A stretch of 64,000 nt of DNA from Mayfieldus sp038040285 (GCA_038040285.1 JBBPIN010000009.1:1-64000), one strand, 5' to 3'. Counted from the stretch's first letter, positions 25,030 through 34,909 are shown. Program-made: numbers and translations. The notes: a model not told the origin generated them from the sequence alone.

Positions 25030-26106
25030 ATGGACGACCTGAAGGGCCTCATCCTGTCGGGCGGCGCGGGGACACGGCTGCGCCCGATCACGCACACCTC
25101 AGCCAAGCAGCTGGTGCCGGTCGCCAACAAGCCCGTGCTCTTCTACGGGATCGAGGCGCTGGTCGAGGCCGGCGTAACCGAGATCGGCATCGTGATCGCG
25201 CCGGAGACAGGCGACGAGATCCGCGAGGCGGCCGGCGACGGCTCCGCCTTCGGCGCCACGATCACCTACATCACCCAGGACCGGCCGGCTGGGCTCGCCC
25301 ACGCGGTGCTCACGGCGGAGGACTTCCTCGGCAGCTCGCCGTTCGTGATGTACCTGGGCGACAACCTGCTCGCCGAGGGGATCACGCGTCTGGTCTCCGC
25401 CTTTCGCGAGTCACAGCCCGACGCCCTGATCCTGCTCACAAGGGTCGACGACCCCAGCTCCTACGGCGTCGCCGAGCTGGATGGCGACCGCGTCGTGCGC
25501 CTGGTCGAGAAGCCGAAGGACCCTCCCTCAGACCTGGCGCTGGTCGGCGTCTATCTGTTCGGGCCCACGATCTTCGAGGCCGCGCGGGCGCTGGAGCCCT
25601 CCTGGCGCGGCGAGCTGGAGATCACGGAGGCGATCGACCGTCTGATCGAGGGCGGCCAGCGGGTCGAGTCGCAGATCGTGAGCGGTTGGTGGAAGGACAC
25701 CGGACAGCTCGCCGACATGCTGGAGGCAAATCGGCTGGTACTCGAGGAGCTCACCCCCCGAATCGACGGGGAGGTCTCAGACGACTCCCGGGTCGAGAGC
25801 CGCGTCGCGGTCGAGCGGGGTGCGGTCGTCTCCGGGTCCGTGGTCCGCGGGCCCGCGATCATCGGCCAGGACGCCCGGATCACCGATGCCTTTATCGGCC
25901 CCTACACCTCGATCGGCGACGAGGTCGAGGTCTCGCGCTCTGAGATCGAGAACTCGATCCTGCTCGCGGGTGCGAGGGTCACCGACCTCGGAACCCGGAT
26001 GGAGGCCAGCCTGCTGGGTCGAAACGTGAGCCTGACACGCAGCGACGGGATGCCGAAGACGCTGCGGATGATGGTCGGCGACAACTCGGAGATCGAGCTG
26101 ATTTGA
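25030..26106 (+). CDS. rmlA: Glucose-1-phosphate thymidylyltransferase, long form
   Basis: 358 residues from ATG 25030. The nucleotidyltransferase domain opens MDDLKGLILSGGAGTRLRPI and has TSAKQLVPVANKPV (Lys and Gln of the active site), YLGDNLLAEG, VEKPKDPPSDLALVGVY and SGWWKDTGQ. The C-terminal 110 residues form a left-handed beta-helix (SRVAVERGAVVSGSVVRGP), as in StrD/RmlA-long. It makes dTDP-glucose from glucose-1-phosphate and dTTP, the first step to dTDP-L-rhamnose. The frame is open upstream through the hairpin repeat, but homologous sequence starts here. First gene of rmlADBC. Confidence 0.93.
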   Translation: MDDLKGLILSGGAGTRLRPITHTSAKQLVPVANKPVLFYGIEALVEAGVTEIGIVIAPETGDEIREAAGDGSAFGATITYITQDRPAGLAHAVLTAEDFLGSSPFVMYLGDNLLAEGITRLVSAFRESQPDALILLTRVDDPSSYGVAELDGDRVVRLVEKPKDPPSDLALVGVYLFGPTIFEAARALEPSWRGELEITEAIDRLIEGGQRVESQIVSGWWKDTGQLADMLEANRLVLEELTPRIDGEVSDDSRVESRVAVERGAVVSGSVVRGPAIIGQDARITDAFIGPYTSIGDEVEVSRSEIENSILLAGARVTDLGTRMEASLLGRNVSLTRSDGMPKTLRMMVGDNSEIELI

Positions 26107-26954
26107 GACTGCTGGTGACAGGCGCAGGGGGGATGCTGGGACGGGACGTTGCGCTCGCGGCGACCAACGCCGGGCACGTAGTCTCGGCGCTGGACCACAA
26201 CGACCTCGACGTGGCCGACGCGGAAGCCGTCGCGGCGCGATTCGACCGCGATCGGCCCGATGTGGCGATCAACTGCGCGGCCTGGACCGACGTCGACGGG
26301 GCGGAGGAGGCAGAGGACCAGGCGATGGCGGTGAACGGCACCGGCGCCGGCAACGTCGCAGCAGCGGCCGCCGCGGTGGGCGCCAAGGTGCTCTATGTCT
26401 CGACCGACTACGTCTTCGACGGCCAAAAGGAGTCGCCCTACGTCGAGGTCGACGAGCCGGCGCCGCAGTCCGCCTATGGGCGCACCAAGCTGGCCGGCGA
26501 GGAGGCGACCGCGGCGGCCAACCGGCGCCACTTCGTCGTCCGCTCCTCCTGGCTGTTCGGGATCGCCGGCCCCAACTTCGTCGAGACGATGCTTCAGCTC
26601 GCCACCGACCACGGCGAGGTGCTGGTCGTCCGCGACCAGGTCGGCTCGCCGACCTACACCTGGCACCTCGCCTCGGGCATCGTGCGGTTGATCGAGGGCA
26701 CCACCTACGGCATTCACCACATGGCCGCCGCCGGGGCCTGCTCCTGGTACGACTTCGCGCGCGAGATCTTCGACCAGGCAAAGGTCGAGTGCAACGTGCT
26801 CTCCGGGACGACGGACATGCTCGCCAGGCCAGCGCCGCGGCCCGCCTATTCGGCGCTCGATACGCAGCGCGATGCCCCGATCCTGTTGCCCTCCTGGCGC
26901 GACGGCTTGGCCGGATATCTCGCTCAGCGCCAGGCGGAGCGCGAAGCGGCATGA
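26103..26954 (+). CDS. rmlD: dTDP-4-dehydrorhamnose reductase
   Basis: 283 residues, TTG start overlapping the rmlA stop. The extended-SDR features are present: LLVTGAGGMLGRDVA, INCAAWTDVDGAE, VSTDYVFDG, catalytic YGRTKLAGE and RSSWLFG. It reduces dTDP-6-deoxy-L-lyxo-4-hexulose to dTDP-L-rhamnose with NADPH, the last step of the pathway. Confidence 0.92.
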   Translation: MRLLVTGAGGMLGRDVALAATNAGHVVSALDHNDLDVADAEAVAARFDRDRPDVAINCAAWTDVDGAEEAEDQAMAVNGTGAGNVAAAAAAVGAKVLYVSTDYVFDGQKESPYVEVDEPAPQSAYGRTKLAGEEATAAANRRHFVVRSSWLFGIAGPNFVETMLQLATDHGEVLVVRDQVGSPTYTWHLASGIVRLIEGTTYGIHHMAAAGACSWYDFAREIFDQAKVECNVLSGTTDMLARPAPRPAYSALDTQRDAPILLPSWRDGLAGYLAQRQAEREAA

Positions 26955-27946
26955 GGCTGCTGGTCGCGGGGGGAGCCGGCTTCATCGGCTCCAACTACGT
27001 GCGCCGCCGGGTCCAGACCCGGCCCGACGATTCGGTCCGCGTGCTCGACAAGTTGACCTATGCGGGTCGCCGCGAGAACCTCGAGGGCCTCGGGGAGCAG
27101 GTCGAGCTGGTCGTCGGGGACATCTGCGATCGTGACGCGGCGCGGGAGGCGGTCGAGGGCTGCGACGCGATCGTCAACTTCGCCGCCGAGTCGCACGTCG
27201 ATCGCTCGATCCATTCGCCGGGCGAGTTCATCGAGACCGACGTGTTCGGCACCTTCGTGTTGCTGGAGGCGGCACGCGATGCCGGCATCCGCCACCTTCA
27301 GATCTCCACCGACGAGGTCTACGGCTCGATCGAGGAGGGGTCGTTCACCGAGACCTCGCCCCTGCAACCGTCGTCGCCCTACTCGGCCTCGAAGGCCGGT
27401 GGCGATCTGATCGTCTCGGCGTTCAGCCACACCTATGAGGCCGAGTCGCTGATCATTCGCGCCTCCAACAACTACGGTCCGCGCCAGCATCCCGAGAAGC
27501 TGATCCCGCTGACGGTCCTCAACTGCTTGGCCGGCGACCCAGTCCCGGTCTACGGCGACGGCGCCCAGGTCCGCAACTGGCTGTTCGTCGCAGACTTCGC
27601 CTCGGCGATCGACGCCGTGCTGGAGCGCGGAACTCCGGGCGAGGCCTACAACGTCGGCGGGCCGGACGAGCTTCCGAACATCGACGTCGTGAGGAAGGTC
27701 CTGGAGCTGACCGGGCGCGACGAGTCGCTGATCGAGCACGTCACCGACCGGCCGGGCCACGATCGCCGCTACTCGCTCGCCTCGACGAAGCTCGAGCAGC
27801 TCGGCTGGGAGGCCGAGGTGTCGTTTGAGGAGGGGATCGAGCAGACGGTCGCCTGGTACCGCGACAACGAGGAGTGGTGGGGCCCGCTGCGCTCCGGCGA
27901 GTACCGTGACTACTACGAGCGCCAGTACGGACGCGCGCTCCGCTGA
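26951..27946 (+). CDS. rmlB: dTDP-glucose 4,6-dehydratase
   Basis: 331 residues, ATG overlapping the rmlD stop. LLVAGGAGFIGSNYV binds NAD+. NFAAESHVDRSI, STDEVYGS and catalytic YSASKAGGD are all present, then RASNNYGPRQHPEKLIP and NVGGPDELPN. It converts dTDP-glucose to the 4-keto-6-deoxy sugar, step two of dTDP-rhamnose synthesis. Confidence 0.94.
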   Translation: MRLLVAGGAGFIGSNYVRRRVQTRPDDSVRVLDKLTYAGRRENLEGLGEQVELVVGDICDRDAAREAVEGCDAIVNFAAESHVDRSIHSPGEFIETDVFGTFVLLEAARDAGIRHLQISTDEVYGSIEEGSFTETSPLQPSSPYSASKAGGDLIVSAFSHTYEAESLIIRASNNYGPRQHPEKLIPLTVLNCLAGDPVPVYGDGAQVRNWLFVADFASAIDAVLERGTPGEAYNVGGPDELPNIDVVRKVLELTGRDESLIEHVTDRPGHDRRYSLASTKLEQLGWEAEVSFEEGIEQTVAWYRDNEEWWGPLRSGEYRDYYERQYGRALR

Positions 27947-28494
27947 TGGCAAAGCGAATCGACACCAAGCTCGACGGCCTGGTCGTCATCGAGCCGGACG
28001 TGTTCGGTGACGACCGCGGCTTTCTGGTCGAGACCTACCGCGGCGACCTCTGGCACGAGCTCGGGGTCGACGTCGACTTCGTGCAGCACAACCACTCGCG
28101 CTCGTTGCGTGGGACGCTGCGGGGGCTGCACTTCCAGACCGAGCCCGGGCAGGCGAAGCTGGTGCGCTGTTCGTCGGGGCGGATCTTCGACGTCGCCGTC
28201 GACCTGCGCCGCGACTCTCCGACCTTCGGCCATTGGGACGGCCACGAGCTCGACGATCGGGCGCATCGCCAGCTGCTGATCCCGATCGGCTTCGGCCACG
28301 GCTTCTGCGTGCTCAGCGACGAGGCCGACGTCGACTACCAGCTCTCCAGCTACTACGACCCGGCCACCGAGTCCGGTGTCGCCTGGGACGACCCCGACAT
28401 AGGGGTCGAGTGGCCGATCTCAGAGCCGCTGCTCTCCGAGCGCGACAAGACGGCGCCGAAGCTCGCCGACGTCCGCGACGCGCTGCCCTTCTAG
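27946..28494 (+). CDS. rmlC: dTDP-4-dehydrorhamnose 3,5-epimerase
   Basis: 182 residues, start overlapping the rmlB stop by one base (TGATG). The cupin fold features are DDRGFLVETYR, FVQHNHSRSLRGTLRGLHFQ (catalytic His) and PIGFGHGFCVLSDEADVDYQ with the Asp/Tyr pair. It epimerises C3 and C5 in step three. The stop TAG lies within CTAG at 28491-28494, which is also one side of the target-site duplication of the following IS element. Confidence 0.93.
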   Translation: MAKRIDTKLDGLVVIEPDVFGDDRGFLVETYRGDLWHELGVDVDFVQHNHSRSLRGTLRGLHFQTEPGQAKLVRCSSGRIFDVAVDLRRDSPTFGHWDGHELDDRAHRQLLIPIGFGHGFCVLSDEADVDYQLSSYYDPATESGVAWDDPDIGVEWPISEPLLSERDKTAPKLADVRDALPF

Positions 28495-29460
28495 CTGTCC
28501 TGCCCACGGAGGTTGTGAACGCGGCTGATCGGCGGCCGGTCTCCCAAGGAGCTGTGGGGCCTTCGCCGGTTGTAGTAGCGAAGGAAGGATCCCAGGGCAC
28601 GTGAGCGCTGCTGGGAGCTGGACCAGGCGTGCGCGTAGGCCCACTCGATCTTCAGCGTCCGGATGAAGCGCTCTACCTTGCCGTTCCAGCGCGGCGTGTA
28701 GGGCGGAATTCGAATGTGCCGGGCCCCCTGGGCCTTCAGAACCTCGCGGAAGGCACGCGAGTGAACGTAGGCGAAGGCGTTATCTGTCATCACCGCCTCG
28801 GGCGCCCCCATCCGCAGCGAGGCGAAGTGGGCGATCGCCCGTTGCAGCACCGCTGCTGCGGTGGCGCCGTCCCTTGCCTGGTGCTGCTCCAAATAGGCGT
28901 AGCGGCTGCGGTCATCGACCACGCAGTGCAGGTAGACGTAGCCGCGGGCGGCTCGCTTGTCGGCGCCGGTCTTGGTTCGATCTCCGGTGACTGCGTGCCC
29001 GGGGCGCTCAAAGCGCGCCAGCTGGGCCATGTCGACGTGAAGCAGCGCCCCGGGCCGCGACCACTCATAGCGGCGAAACGTCTGTCGCTCGCCTCTTGCG
29101 CGGCGCGAGCCCGTTGCGCCAGAGCACCTTCCAGATCGTCGAGCGGGCCCTGCGACAGATCCCGGCCAACCGACCTGGTCCGAGATTGGTCTCGCGCCTT
29201 GCCCGCAGGATCGGCTCCTCCTCGGCTGGGCCCAGACGTCGCGGTTGGCGATGCGGGCGCGAGGAGCGGTCCGCGATCCAGGCGGCGCTTGCGCGCTCGG
29301 CCTCGGTTGCGCCCAGCCAGCGGTGCCACCAGCGGTGGGCGGTGGCCGGCGCTACGCAGAAGGCGGCGGCCGCCGCCTTCTGCGTCATCCCCGACTCGAT
29401 CGCTCTGGCAAGCGCGAGCCGTCCCGCGGGTCCGAGGGCAGCGTTAGCGTGAACCTTCAT
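28491..29460 (-). pseudogene. IS481-type DDE transposase, frameshifted
   Basis: The N-terminal part (MKVHANAALGPAGRLALARA, HTH MTQKAAAAAFCVAPATAHRW, second HTH LAGICRRARSTIWKVLWRNG) ends at 29065 after a frame change near 29090. The rest reads in the other frame: ALLHVDMAQLARF (first Asp), VMTDNAFAYVHSRAF (second Asp) and NGKVERFIRTLKIEW (Glu), then YYNRRRPHSSLGDRPP. All catalytic residues are present, but in two frames. The stop TAG at 28491-28493 is outside the IS, in the duplicated target CTAG. I see no slippery heptamer at the junction, so this copy is probably inactive, or a base is wrong. Confidence 0.75.
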
Positions 29461-29555
29461 CCGGGTCCTCCTTTGGTTGGGGCGTTAGACACCCCAAGCC
29501 TCTGGGCGGGCCCGGATGGCCTTTCAGCCGTTCACAACGTGTGTGGGCGGTTCAC
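28496..29555 (-). mobile_element. IS481-family insertion sequence with ITRs and CTAGC duplication
   Basis: The imperfect terminal inverted repeats are 28496-28521 and 29529-29554, matching at 20 of 26 positions (shared core gcccac and gttgtgaacg). The element is about 1.06 kb and is flanked by ctagc at 28491-28495 and 29556-29560, a target-site duplication. It sits exactly between two convergent genes whose stop codons lie in that CTAG. Confidence 0.8.
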
Positions 29556-30284
29556 CTAGCCGCGCGATTTCGAGGAGCCGCTGGCTGCGCGGGCGCGCCG
29601 GGTGGCCTCCAGGGCCTCGGCCTTGGCCTCCCACTTCGCCCGCGTCGCCATCGGATCCCGTCCGGCGTCCACGGGCGGCGCGATTGCCCTGATCTCGGCC
29701 ATCAGCCGCTCGGAGACCTGCGCGGGCGTTTCGTCGGGGCGCGTCTGGCCTGAGGCCGGCTCGAAGAATCGCATCCGCACTGACGGGCGCTTCGGGAAGC
29801 GGACGTAGTCGGGAGTCCCCTCGACGGCCACGCAGACGAGCCGGGCCTCGGGCACTTCGACGGCGAGCCGGCCGAAGCCGCTTCGTGCCCGCATCTGGCG
29901 CCCGACCGAGATGGTGCCTTCGGGAAATACGCCTATACAGGCTCCACCGCGCAGCGCATCGATTGCGCTTGCGAGTGCGCCGGCGTCACCGGTCGCACGC
30001 TCGATCGGGACTTGCCCCATGCCGTCGAGGATCGGCCCCAGCCCGCGCACGTCCCAGAGGGCCGCTTTTGCCAGGGCGCGGATCTGTCGCCGCCGGGCCG
30101 CCGCCACTCCGATCAGCAACGGGTCGAAGTAGGAATCGTGATTGCTGGCCAGCAGGACCGGGCCGCCGCGCGGCAGTGCCTCGACGCCCTCGACCTGAAT
30201 CCCTCCCCACCAGGCCAGGGGACGGCAGACCGCCATCGCGAGGCGGTAGGTGCGGGTGAAGGGCTCGGGCTCGGCGTTGCTCAC
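29556..30284 (-). CDS. 1-acyl-glycerol-3-phosphate acyltransferase-like protein (PlsC family)
   Basis: 242 residues from GTG 30284 (TTG 30293 adds three). The acyltransferase motifs are ASNHDSYFDPLLIG (HX4D), GMGQVPIERATGD, GVFPEGTISVG and VCVAVEGTPDYVRFP, in the usual order. It probably acylates lysophosphatidic acid at the membrane. The C-terminal 40 residues are basic and Ala-rich. Its TAG uses the CTAG left by the IS insertion. Confidence 0.85.
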   Translation of the reverse strand: MSNAEPEPFTRTYRLAMAVCRPLAWWGGIQVEGVEALPRGGPVLLASNHDSYFDPLLIGVAAARRRQIRALAKAALWDVRGLGPILDGMGQVPIERATGDAGALASAIDALRGGACIGVFPEGTISVGRQMRARSGFGRLAVEVPEARLVCVAVEGTPDYVRFPKRPSVRMRFFEPASGQTRPDETPAQVSERLMAEIRAIAPPVDAGRDPMATRAKWEAKAEALEATRRARAASGSSKSRG

Positions 30285-30334
30285 GGCCGGCAAGCTATTC
30301 GATCCCGCCGAGCCAGCTGCGTAAGATCAGTCGG

Positions 30335-33300
30335 TTGGCCTCTGACCGAAACACGAGTGCGAAGGACGCACTAGCGCCGTTTTCGGCGCCTGTGCGCAAG
30401 TGGTTCGAGGCCTCATTCGACGCTCCCACGCCTGCCCAGGCAGGCGGTTGGCCGGCGATCTCGAGCGGCGCCAACACGTTGATCTGCGCCCCAACGGGCT
30501 CCGGCAAGACGCTTGCGGCGTTCTTATGGGGCATCGACCGCTTGGCCCGCGAGCCCGGGCGCGGGGACGGCACGCGGATCGTCTACGTCTCGCCGCTGAA
30601 GGCCCTCTCCTACGACATCGAGCGCAACCTGCGCGCACCGCTGGCCGGGATCGGGGCCGAGATTTCGGTTGGGCTGCGGACCGGCGACACGCCGCAGAAG
30701 GAGCGCCAGGCGATGCGCCGCAATCCGCCCGACATCCTGATCACCACCCCGGAGTCGCTCTACCTGATCCTCTCCTCGGGAGCGCGCGAGATGCTCGGCT
30801 CGGTCGAGGCGGTGATCGTCGACGAGATCCACGCGGTCGCACAGAGCAAGCGCGGCTCGCACCTTGCGCTGACCCTGGAACGACTCGAGCAGCTCGTCCA
30901 GCGGGAGGACGAGGAGGCGACGCTGCAACGAATCGGCCTCTCGGCTACGCAACGACCCCTGGAGCGGGTCGCGCAGTTCCTCGTCGGGCCGAGGCGCCAG
31001 TGTGAGGCAGTCGACGCCGGTCGTAGCAAGGAGCTCGACCTCGAGATCCAGGTTCCGGTCGAGGACATGACCGAGCCGGGCGCATCCGCCCCCGCAGCGG
31101 GTGGCGCCGAAAAACCTTCGGAGGCCCCGAGCATTGCCGGTGGCGCAGGGGCCTCCGATTTTTCGGCGACAGGACCCGCTGCCGAGCGAATTGACCCTGG
31201 TCCGATCGAGGCTTCTTTGGACCCGGCCACGAATGCCCGGTCCATTTGGCCTGCGATCTACCCCGAGCTGCTGCGACTGGTGCGCGAGCACACGTCGACG
31301 ATCATCTTCGTCAACAACCGGCGCGGCGCCGAGCGGCTGGCGAAGCGGCTCAACGAGCTGGCCCTCGACGAGGACCCGCAGGAGCTTCCAGCCACCGAGC
31401 ACGCCGGCAATGGAAAGCCCGCCGTTGACGAGATCGCGGACGAGGACCTCGTTGCACGAGCCCACCATGGCTCGCTCTCCCACGAGGAGCGCTCCCTGGT
31501 CGAGGAGCTCCTGAAGTCGGGCAAGCTGCCCTGCCTGGTCGCCACCTCCTCGCTCGAGCTTGGGATCGACATGGGGGCGGTGGACTTGGTGATCCAGGTC
31601 GAGTCGCCGAAGTCGGTGACCCGCGGCCTGCAGCGGATCGGCCGCGCAGGTCATGGGCTCGGCGAGGTCTCCAAGGGCCGCATCTTCCCCAAGTTCCGCG
31701 CCGACCTCCTCGAGTGCGCGGTGGTCGCGAAGCGGATGCGCAGCGGCGAGATCGAGGAGACGGTGATCCCCCAGAACCCGCTCGACGTGCTCGCCCAGCA
31801 TCTGGTCTCGATGGCGGCGCTCGACGAGTGGGAGGTCGACGAGGTCGAGCGCCTTGTCACCTCGTCGCAGCCGTTCGCCGAGCTCTCGCGCGAGCAGCTC
31901 GAGAACGTGCTCGACATGCTCGACGGCCGCTATCCGTCGGAGCGCTTCGCCGAGCTTCGCCCGCGGATCGTCTGGGACCGCACCGCGGGAACGATCCGCG
32001 GACGCAAGGGGTCGCGCCAGCTCGTGGTCACCAACGCCGGCACGATCCCCGATCGCGGCCTCTACGGCGTCCATCTCCCCGACGGCCGCCGGGTCGGCGA
32101 GCTGGACGAGGAGATGGTCTACGAGGCTCGCCCCGGTCAGACCTTCCTTCTCGGCGCCACCACCTGGCGGATCGAGGACATCACCCGCGACCGCGTGATC
32201 GTCACACCGGCGCCAGGCATGCCCGGCGCGGTTCCCTTCTGGCGCGGCGACGGCGTGGGGCGCCCGGCCGAGTTGGGCAAGGCGATCGGCGCCTTCGCCC
32301 GCGAGGCCGTCTCCGCCGACCCGGCCGAGCTGGCGTCCGAATACGACCTCGACCGCCGCGCGGCCGAGAACCTGGTCACATACCTGCGCGAGCAGCAGGC
32401 GGCGACCCGGGTTGTGCCCTCCGACGAGGCGATCGTCGTCGAGCGCTTCCGGGACGAGATCGGCGACTGGCGCCTCTGCGTGCTCTCGCCGTTCGGCGGC
32501 CGCGTCCACGCTGCCTGGGGCCTGGCGCTGTCGGCGAAGATTCGATCCGAGCGCGAGCTGGAGGTGGACGCGATCTGGTCCGACGACGGGATCGTCATCC
32601 ACCTTCCCGACGCCGACGAGCCACCACCTTCCGACCTGGTCCTGATCGAGCCCGACGAGCTGGAGGACCTGGTCGTCTCCGAGCTTTCCGGATCGGCGCT
32701 GTTCGGCGCCCGCTTCCGTGAGAACGCGGCCCGCTCGCTGCTCATCCCTCGCGCCTACCCGGGCAAGCGCACCCCGCTCTGGCAGCAGCGGCTGAAGTCA
32801 CAGAGCCTGCTCGAGGTCGCCCGCGATTTTCCCCGCTTCCCGGTCATCCTCGAGACCTACCGCGAGTGCCTGCGCGACGTCCTCGACCTGCCGGCGCTCG
32901 ACGAGCTGCTTCGCAACCTGCATTCGCGCCGCCTCACCCTCGTTGAGGTCGAAACCCAGACCGCCTCGCCGTTCGCCTCCTCGCTGCTGTTCGACTACGT
33001 CGCCACCTACATGTACGAGGGCGACACGCCGAACGCCGAGCGGCGCGCCGCGGCGCTGGCGCTCGACCGCGAGCTGCTGCGCGAGTTGCTCGGCCAGGAG
33101 GAGCTGCGCGAGCTGATCGACCCCGAGGCCCTGGATGAGGTCGGGGCCCAGATCCAGCACCGAACCGAGGCCGGTCAGGCGCGCGACCGCGATGCGCTTC
33201 AGCAGGTGCTGCGCGACCTCGGCGACCTGACGCTCGACGAGTGCGAGCAGCGGGTCGCGGAGGGCTACGCCGCCGAGTCGATGCTCGAGAAGCTGGTCGG

Positions 33301-34906
33301 GGAGCGCCGCGCGGTCCTGCTGCGGGTCAGCGGGGAGGAGCGCTATGTCGCGGCCGAGGACGCGGGACTTTTCCGCGACGCGCTTGGCGTCCCGCCACCG
33401 GCGGGCTTGCCCGATTCTTTCCTCGAGGCCCCCGAGGACCCGATGGCGGCGCTGGTGCGGCGCTATGCGCGCACCCACGGCCCCTTCCCGACCGCGCAGC
33501 TCGCGAAGCGCTACGGGATCGACCCCACACCGGCTTTGCGCGAGCTGGAGCGCTCCGGCGCGCTGGTTCGCGGCGAGCTGCTGCCCGGCGGGACCGAGCG
33601 CGAGTGGTGCGATACCGAGGTGCTGCGCCGGGTGCGGCGTGCGAGCCTCGCCCACCTGCGGCGCGAGGTCGAGGCCGCCGACCAGCGCGAGCTGGCGCGA
33701 TTCCTTCCCAGCTGGCAGAACGTCGACGTGCACCGTGCAGCCGGCGCCGGGCCCGATCGGCTGCGCGAGGCGCTGATCCCGCTCCAGGGGCTGTCGCTGA
33801 CCCCCGCGGTCTGGGAGCGCGACGTGCTGCCGCGGCGGCTCGGCGCCTACAGCCCCTCCTGGCTCGACGAGGTGTGCACCAGTGGCGAGGTCGTCTGGAT
33901 CGGCGCCGGGGCCCTGGGGCGCAGCGACGGCCGCGTGGCGATGTACTTCCGTGAGGACGTGCGGCTGGCGGGGCCGCCGCCCGCAAACGCGAAGCTGGAG
34001 AGCCCGGAGGGGGAGATACACGATGCGATCCGCACGCGGCTGGAGGCCGGCCCGAGCTTCTGGCTCGACCTGGTCGCCGAACTGGAGGCCTCGCCGCAGG
34101 AGCTGCACGAGGCGTTGTGGAACCTGGCCTGGTCAGGCGAGGTGACGAATGACGCTTTCTCCCCGCTGCGCGCCCCGCGGCTGCGGGCCGTCCGCCCGTC
34201 GGAGTCCCGCGGTAGGCGCTTCTCGCGCCGCCGCGCCACGACCGGGCAGGCGGTGCAGGGGCGCTGGTCACTGACTGCCCCGCTGTTCGAGGGAGCGCCG
34301 CCGGCCGGCCCGCGGCTGCGCGCCCAGGCCGAGCTGATGCTGGAGCGCTACGGAATCGTCACCCGCGAGAGCGTCCTGGCCGAGGGCGTGCCGGGCGGTT
34401 TTTCGACCCTCTACGGGGAGCTGGGCAACCTGGAGCTGCTGGGGACGGCGCGGCGCGGCTACTTCGTCGAGGGAATGGGCGGGGCCCAGTTCGCGCTGCC
34501 GGGTGCGGTGGAGAGGCTGCGGTCGCTGCCGGCGCCCGACGGCGGCTTCGTGGTCCTCGCGGCGACCGACCCCGCGAACCCCTATGGCGCGGCGCTGCCC
34601 TGGCCGAAGCTGGAGGGCTCGCGGCGCCCCGCGCGGGCCCCGGGCGCCTACGTGCTGCTGCGCGACGGCGAGCCGCAGGCCTACGTCGAGCGCGGTGGGC
34701 GGGGGATCCTGCGGCTGCGCGAGCTGGAGGGGGAAGAGCTGGGCGAGACGATGGCGGCGCTGGCCGATGCGGTCGCCGACGGCACGATCCCGAAGCTGGG
34801 GATCGAGCGCGTCGACGGCGAGCCCGTGATGGGTTCGGGCGCCGAAGAGGCGCTTCTCGCTGCCGGCTTCAGCCGCGGCCCGCGCAAGCTGGTCAAGTTG
34901 GCCTAG
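30335..34906 (+). CDS. lhr: Lhr-type superfamily-2 helicase
   Basis: 1523 residues, TTG start. RecA1 has the Q-type PTPAQAGGWPAI, Walker A APTGSGKTLAA (about 51-58), YVSPLKALSYDIE, VDEIHAVAQSKRGSHL (motif II) and LSATQRP (motif III). RecA2 has IFVNNRRGAERLA, ATSSLELGIDMGAVDLV and QRIGRAGHGLGE. The winged-helix and Lhr-core domains follow to about residue 850, and a further 600 residues are the long C-terminal region typical of bacterial Lhr. It is an ATP-dependent 3'-5' helicase linked to DNA repair. Residues 245-300 are a low-complexity Ala/Pro/Gly insert within RecA1-RecA2. Confidence 0.92.
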   Translation: MASDRNTSAKDALAPFSAPVRKWFEASFDAPTPAQAGGWPAISSGANTLICAPTGSGKTLAAFLWGIDRLAREPGRGDGTRIVYVSPLKALSYDIERNLRAPLAGIGAEISVGLRTGDTPQKERQAMRRNPPDILITTPESLYLILSSGAREMLGSVEAVIVDEIHAVAQSKRGSHLALTLERLEQLVQREDEEATLQRIGLSATQRPLERVAQFLVGPRRQCEAVDAGRSKELDLEIQVPVEDMTEPGASAPAAGGAEKPSEAPSIAGGAGASDFSATGPAAERIDPGPIEASLDPATNARSIWPAIYPELLRLVREHTSTIIFVNNRRGAERLAKRLNELALDEDPQELPATEHAGNGKPAVDEIADEDLVARAHHGSLSHEERSLVEELLKSGKLPCLVATSSLELGIDMGAVDLVIQVESPKSVTRGLQRIGRAGHGLGEVSKGRIFPKFRADLLECAVVAKRMRSGEIEETVIPQNPLDVLAQHLVSMAALDEWEVDEVERLVTSSQPFAELSREQLENVLDMLDGRYPSERFAELRPRIVWDRTAGTIRGRKGSRQLVVTNAGTIPDRGLYGVHLPDGRRVGELDEEMVYEARPGQTFLLGATTWRIEDITRDRVIVTPAPGMPGAVPFWRGDGVGRPAELGKAIGAFAREAVSADPAELASEYDLDRRAAENLVTYLREQQAATRVVPSDEAIVVERFRDEIGDWRLCVLSPFGGRVHAAWGLALSAKIRSERELEVDAIWSDDGIVIHLPDADEPPPSDLVLIEPDELEDLVVSELSGSALFGARFRENAARSLLIPRAYPGKRTPLWQQRLKSQSLLEVARDFPRFPVILETYRECLRDVLDLPALDELLRNLHSRRLTLVEVETQTASPFASSLLFDYVATYMYEGDTPNAERRAAALALDRELLRELLGQEELRELIDPEALDEVGAQIQHRTEAGQARDRDALQQVLRDLGDLTLDECEQRVAEGYAAESMLEKLVGERRAVLLRVSGEERYVAAEDAGLFRDALGVPPPAGLPDSFLEAPEDPMAALVRRYARTHGPFPTAQLAKRYGIDPTPALRELERSGALVRGELLPGGTEREWCDTEVLRRVRRASLAHLRREVEAADQRELARFLPSWQNVDVHRAAGAGPDRLREALIPLQGLSLTPAVWERDVLPRRLGAYSPSWLDEVCTSGEVVWIGAGALGRSDGRVAMYFREDVRLAGPPPANAKLESPEGEIHDAIRTRLEAGPSFWLDLVAELEASPQELHEALWNLAWSGEVTNDAFSPLRAPRLRAVRPSESRGRRFSRRRATTGQAVQGRWSLTAPLFEGAPPAGPRLRAQAELMLERYGIVTRESVLAEGVPGGFSTLYGELGNLELLGTARRGYFVEGMGGAQFALPGAVERLRSLPAPDGGFVVLAATDPANPYGAALPWPKLEGSRRPARAPGAYVLLRDGEPQAYVERGGRGILRLRELEGEELGETMAALADAVADGTIPKLGIERVDGEPVMGSGAEEALLAAGFSRGPRKLVKLA

Positions 34907-34909
34907 CCC

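Noticed and set aside
30524..32602. 692-codon minus-strand frame within lhr
   Set aside because: The plus strand encodes every helicase motif; the antisense frame is open because of codon bias.
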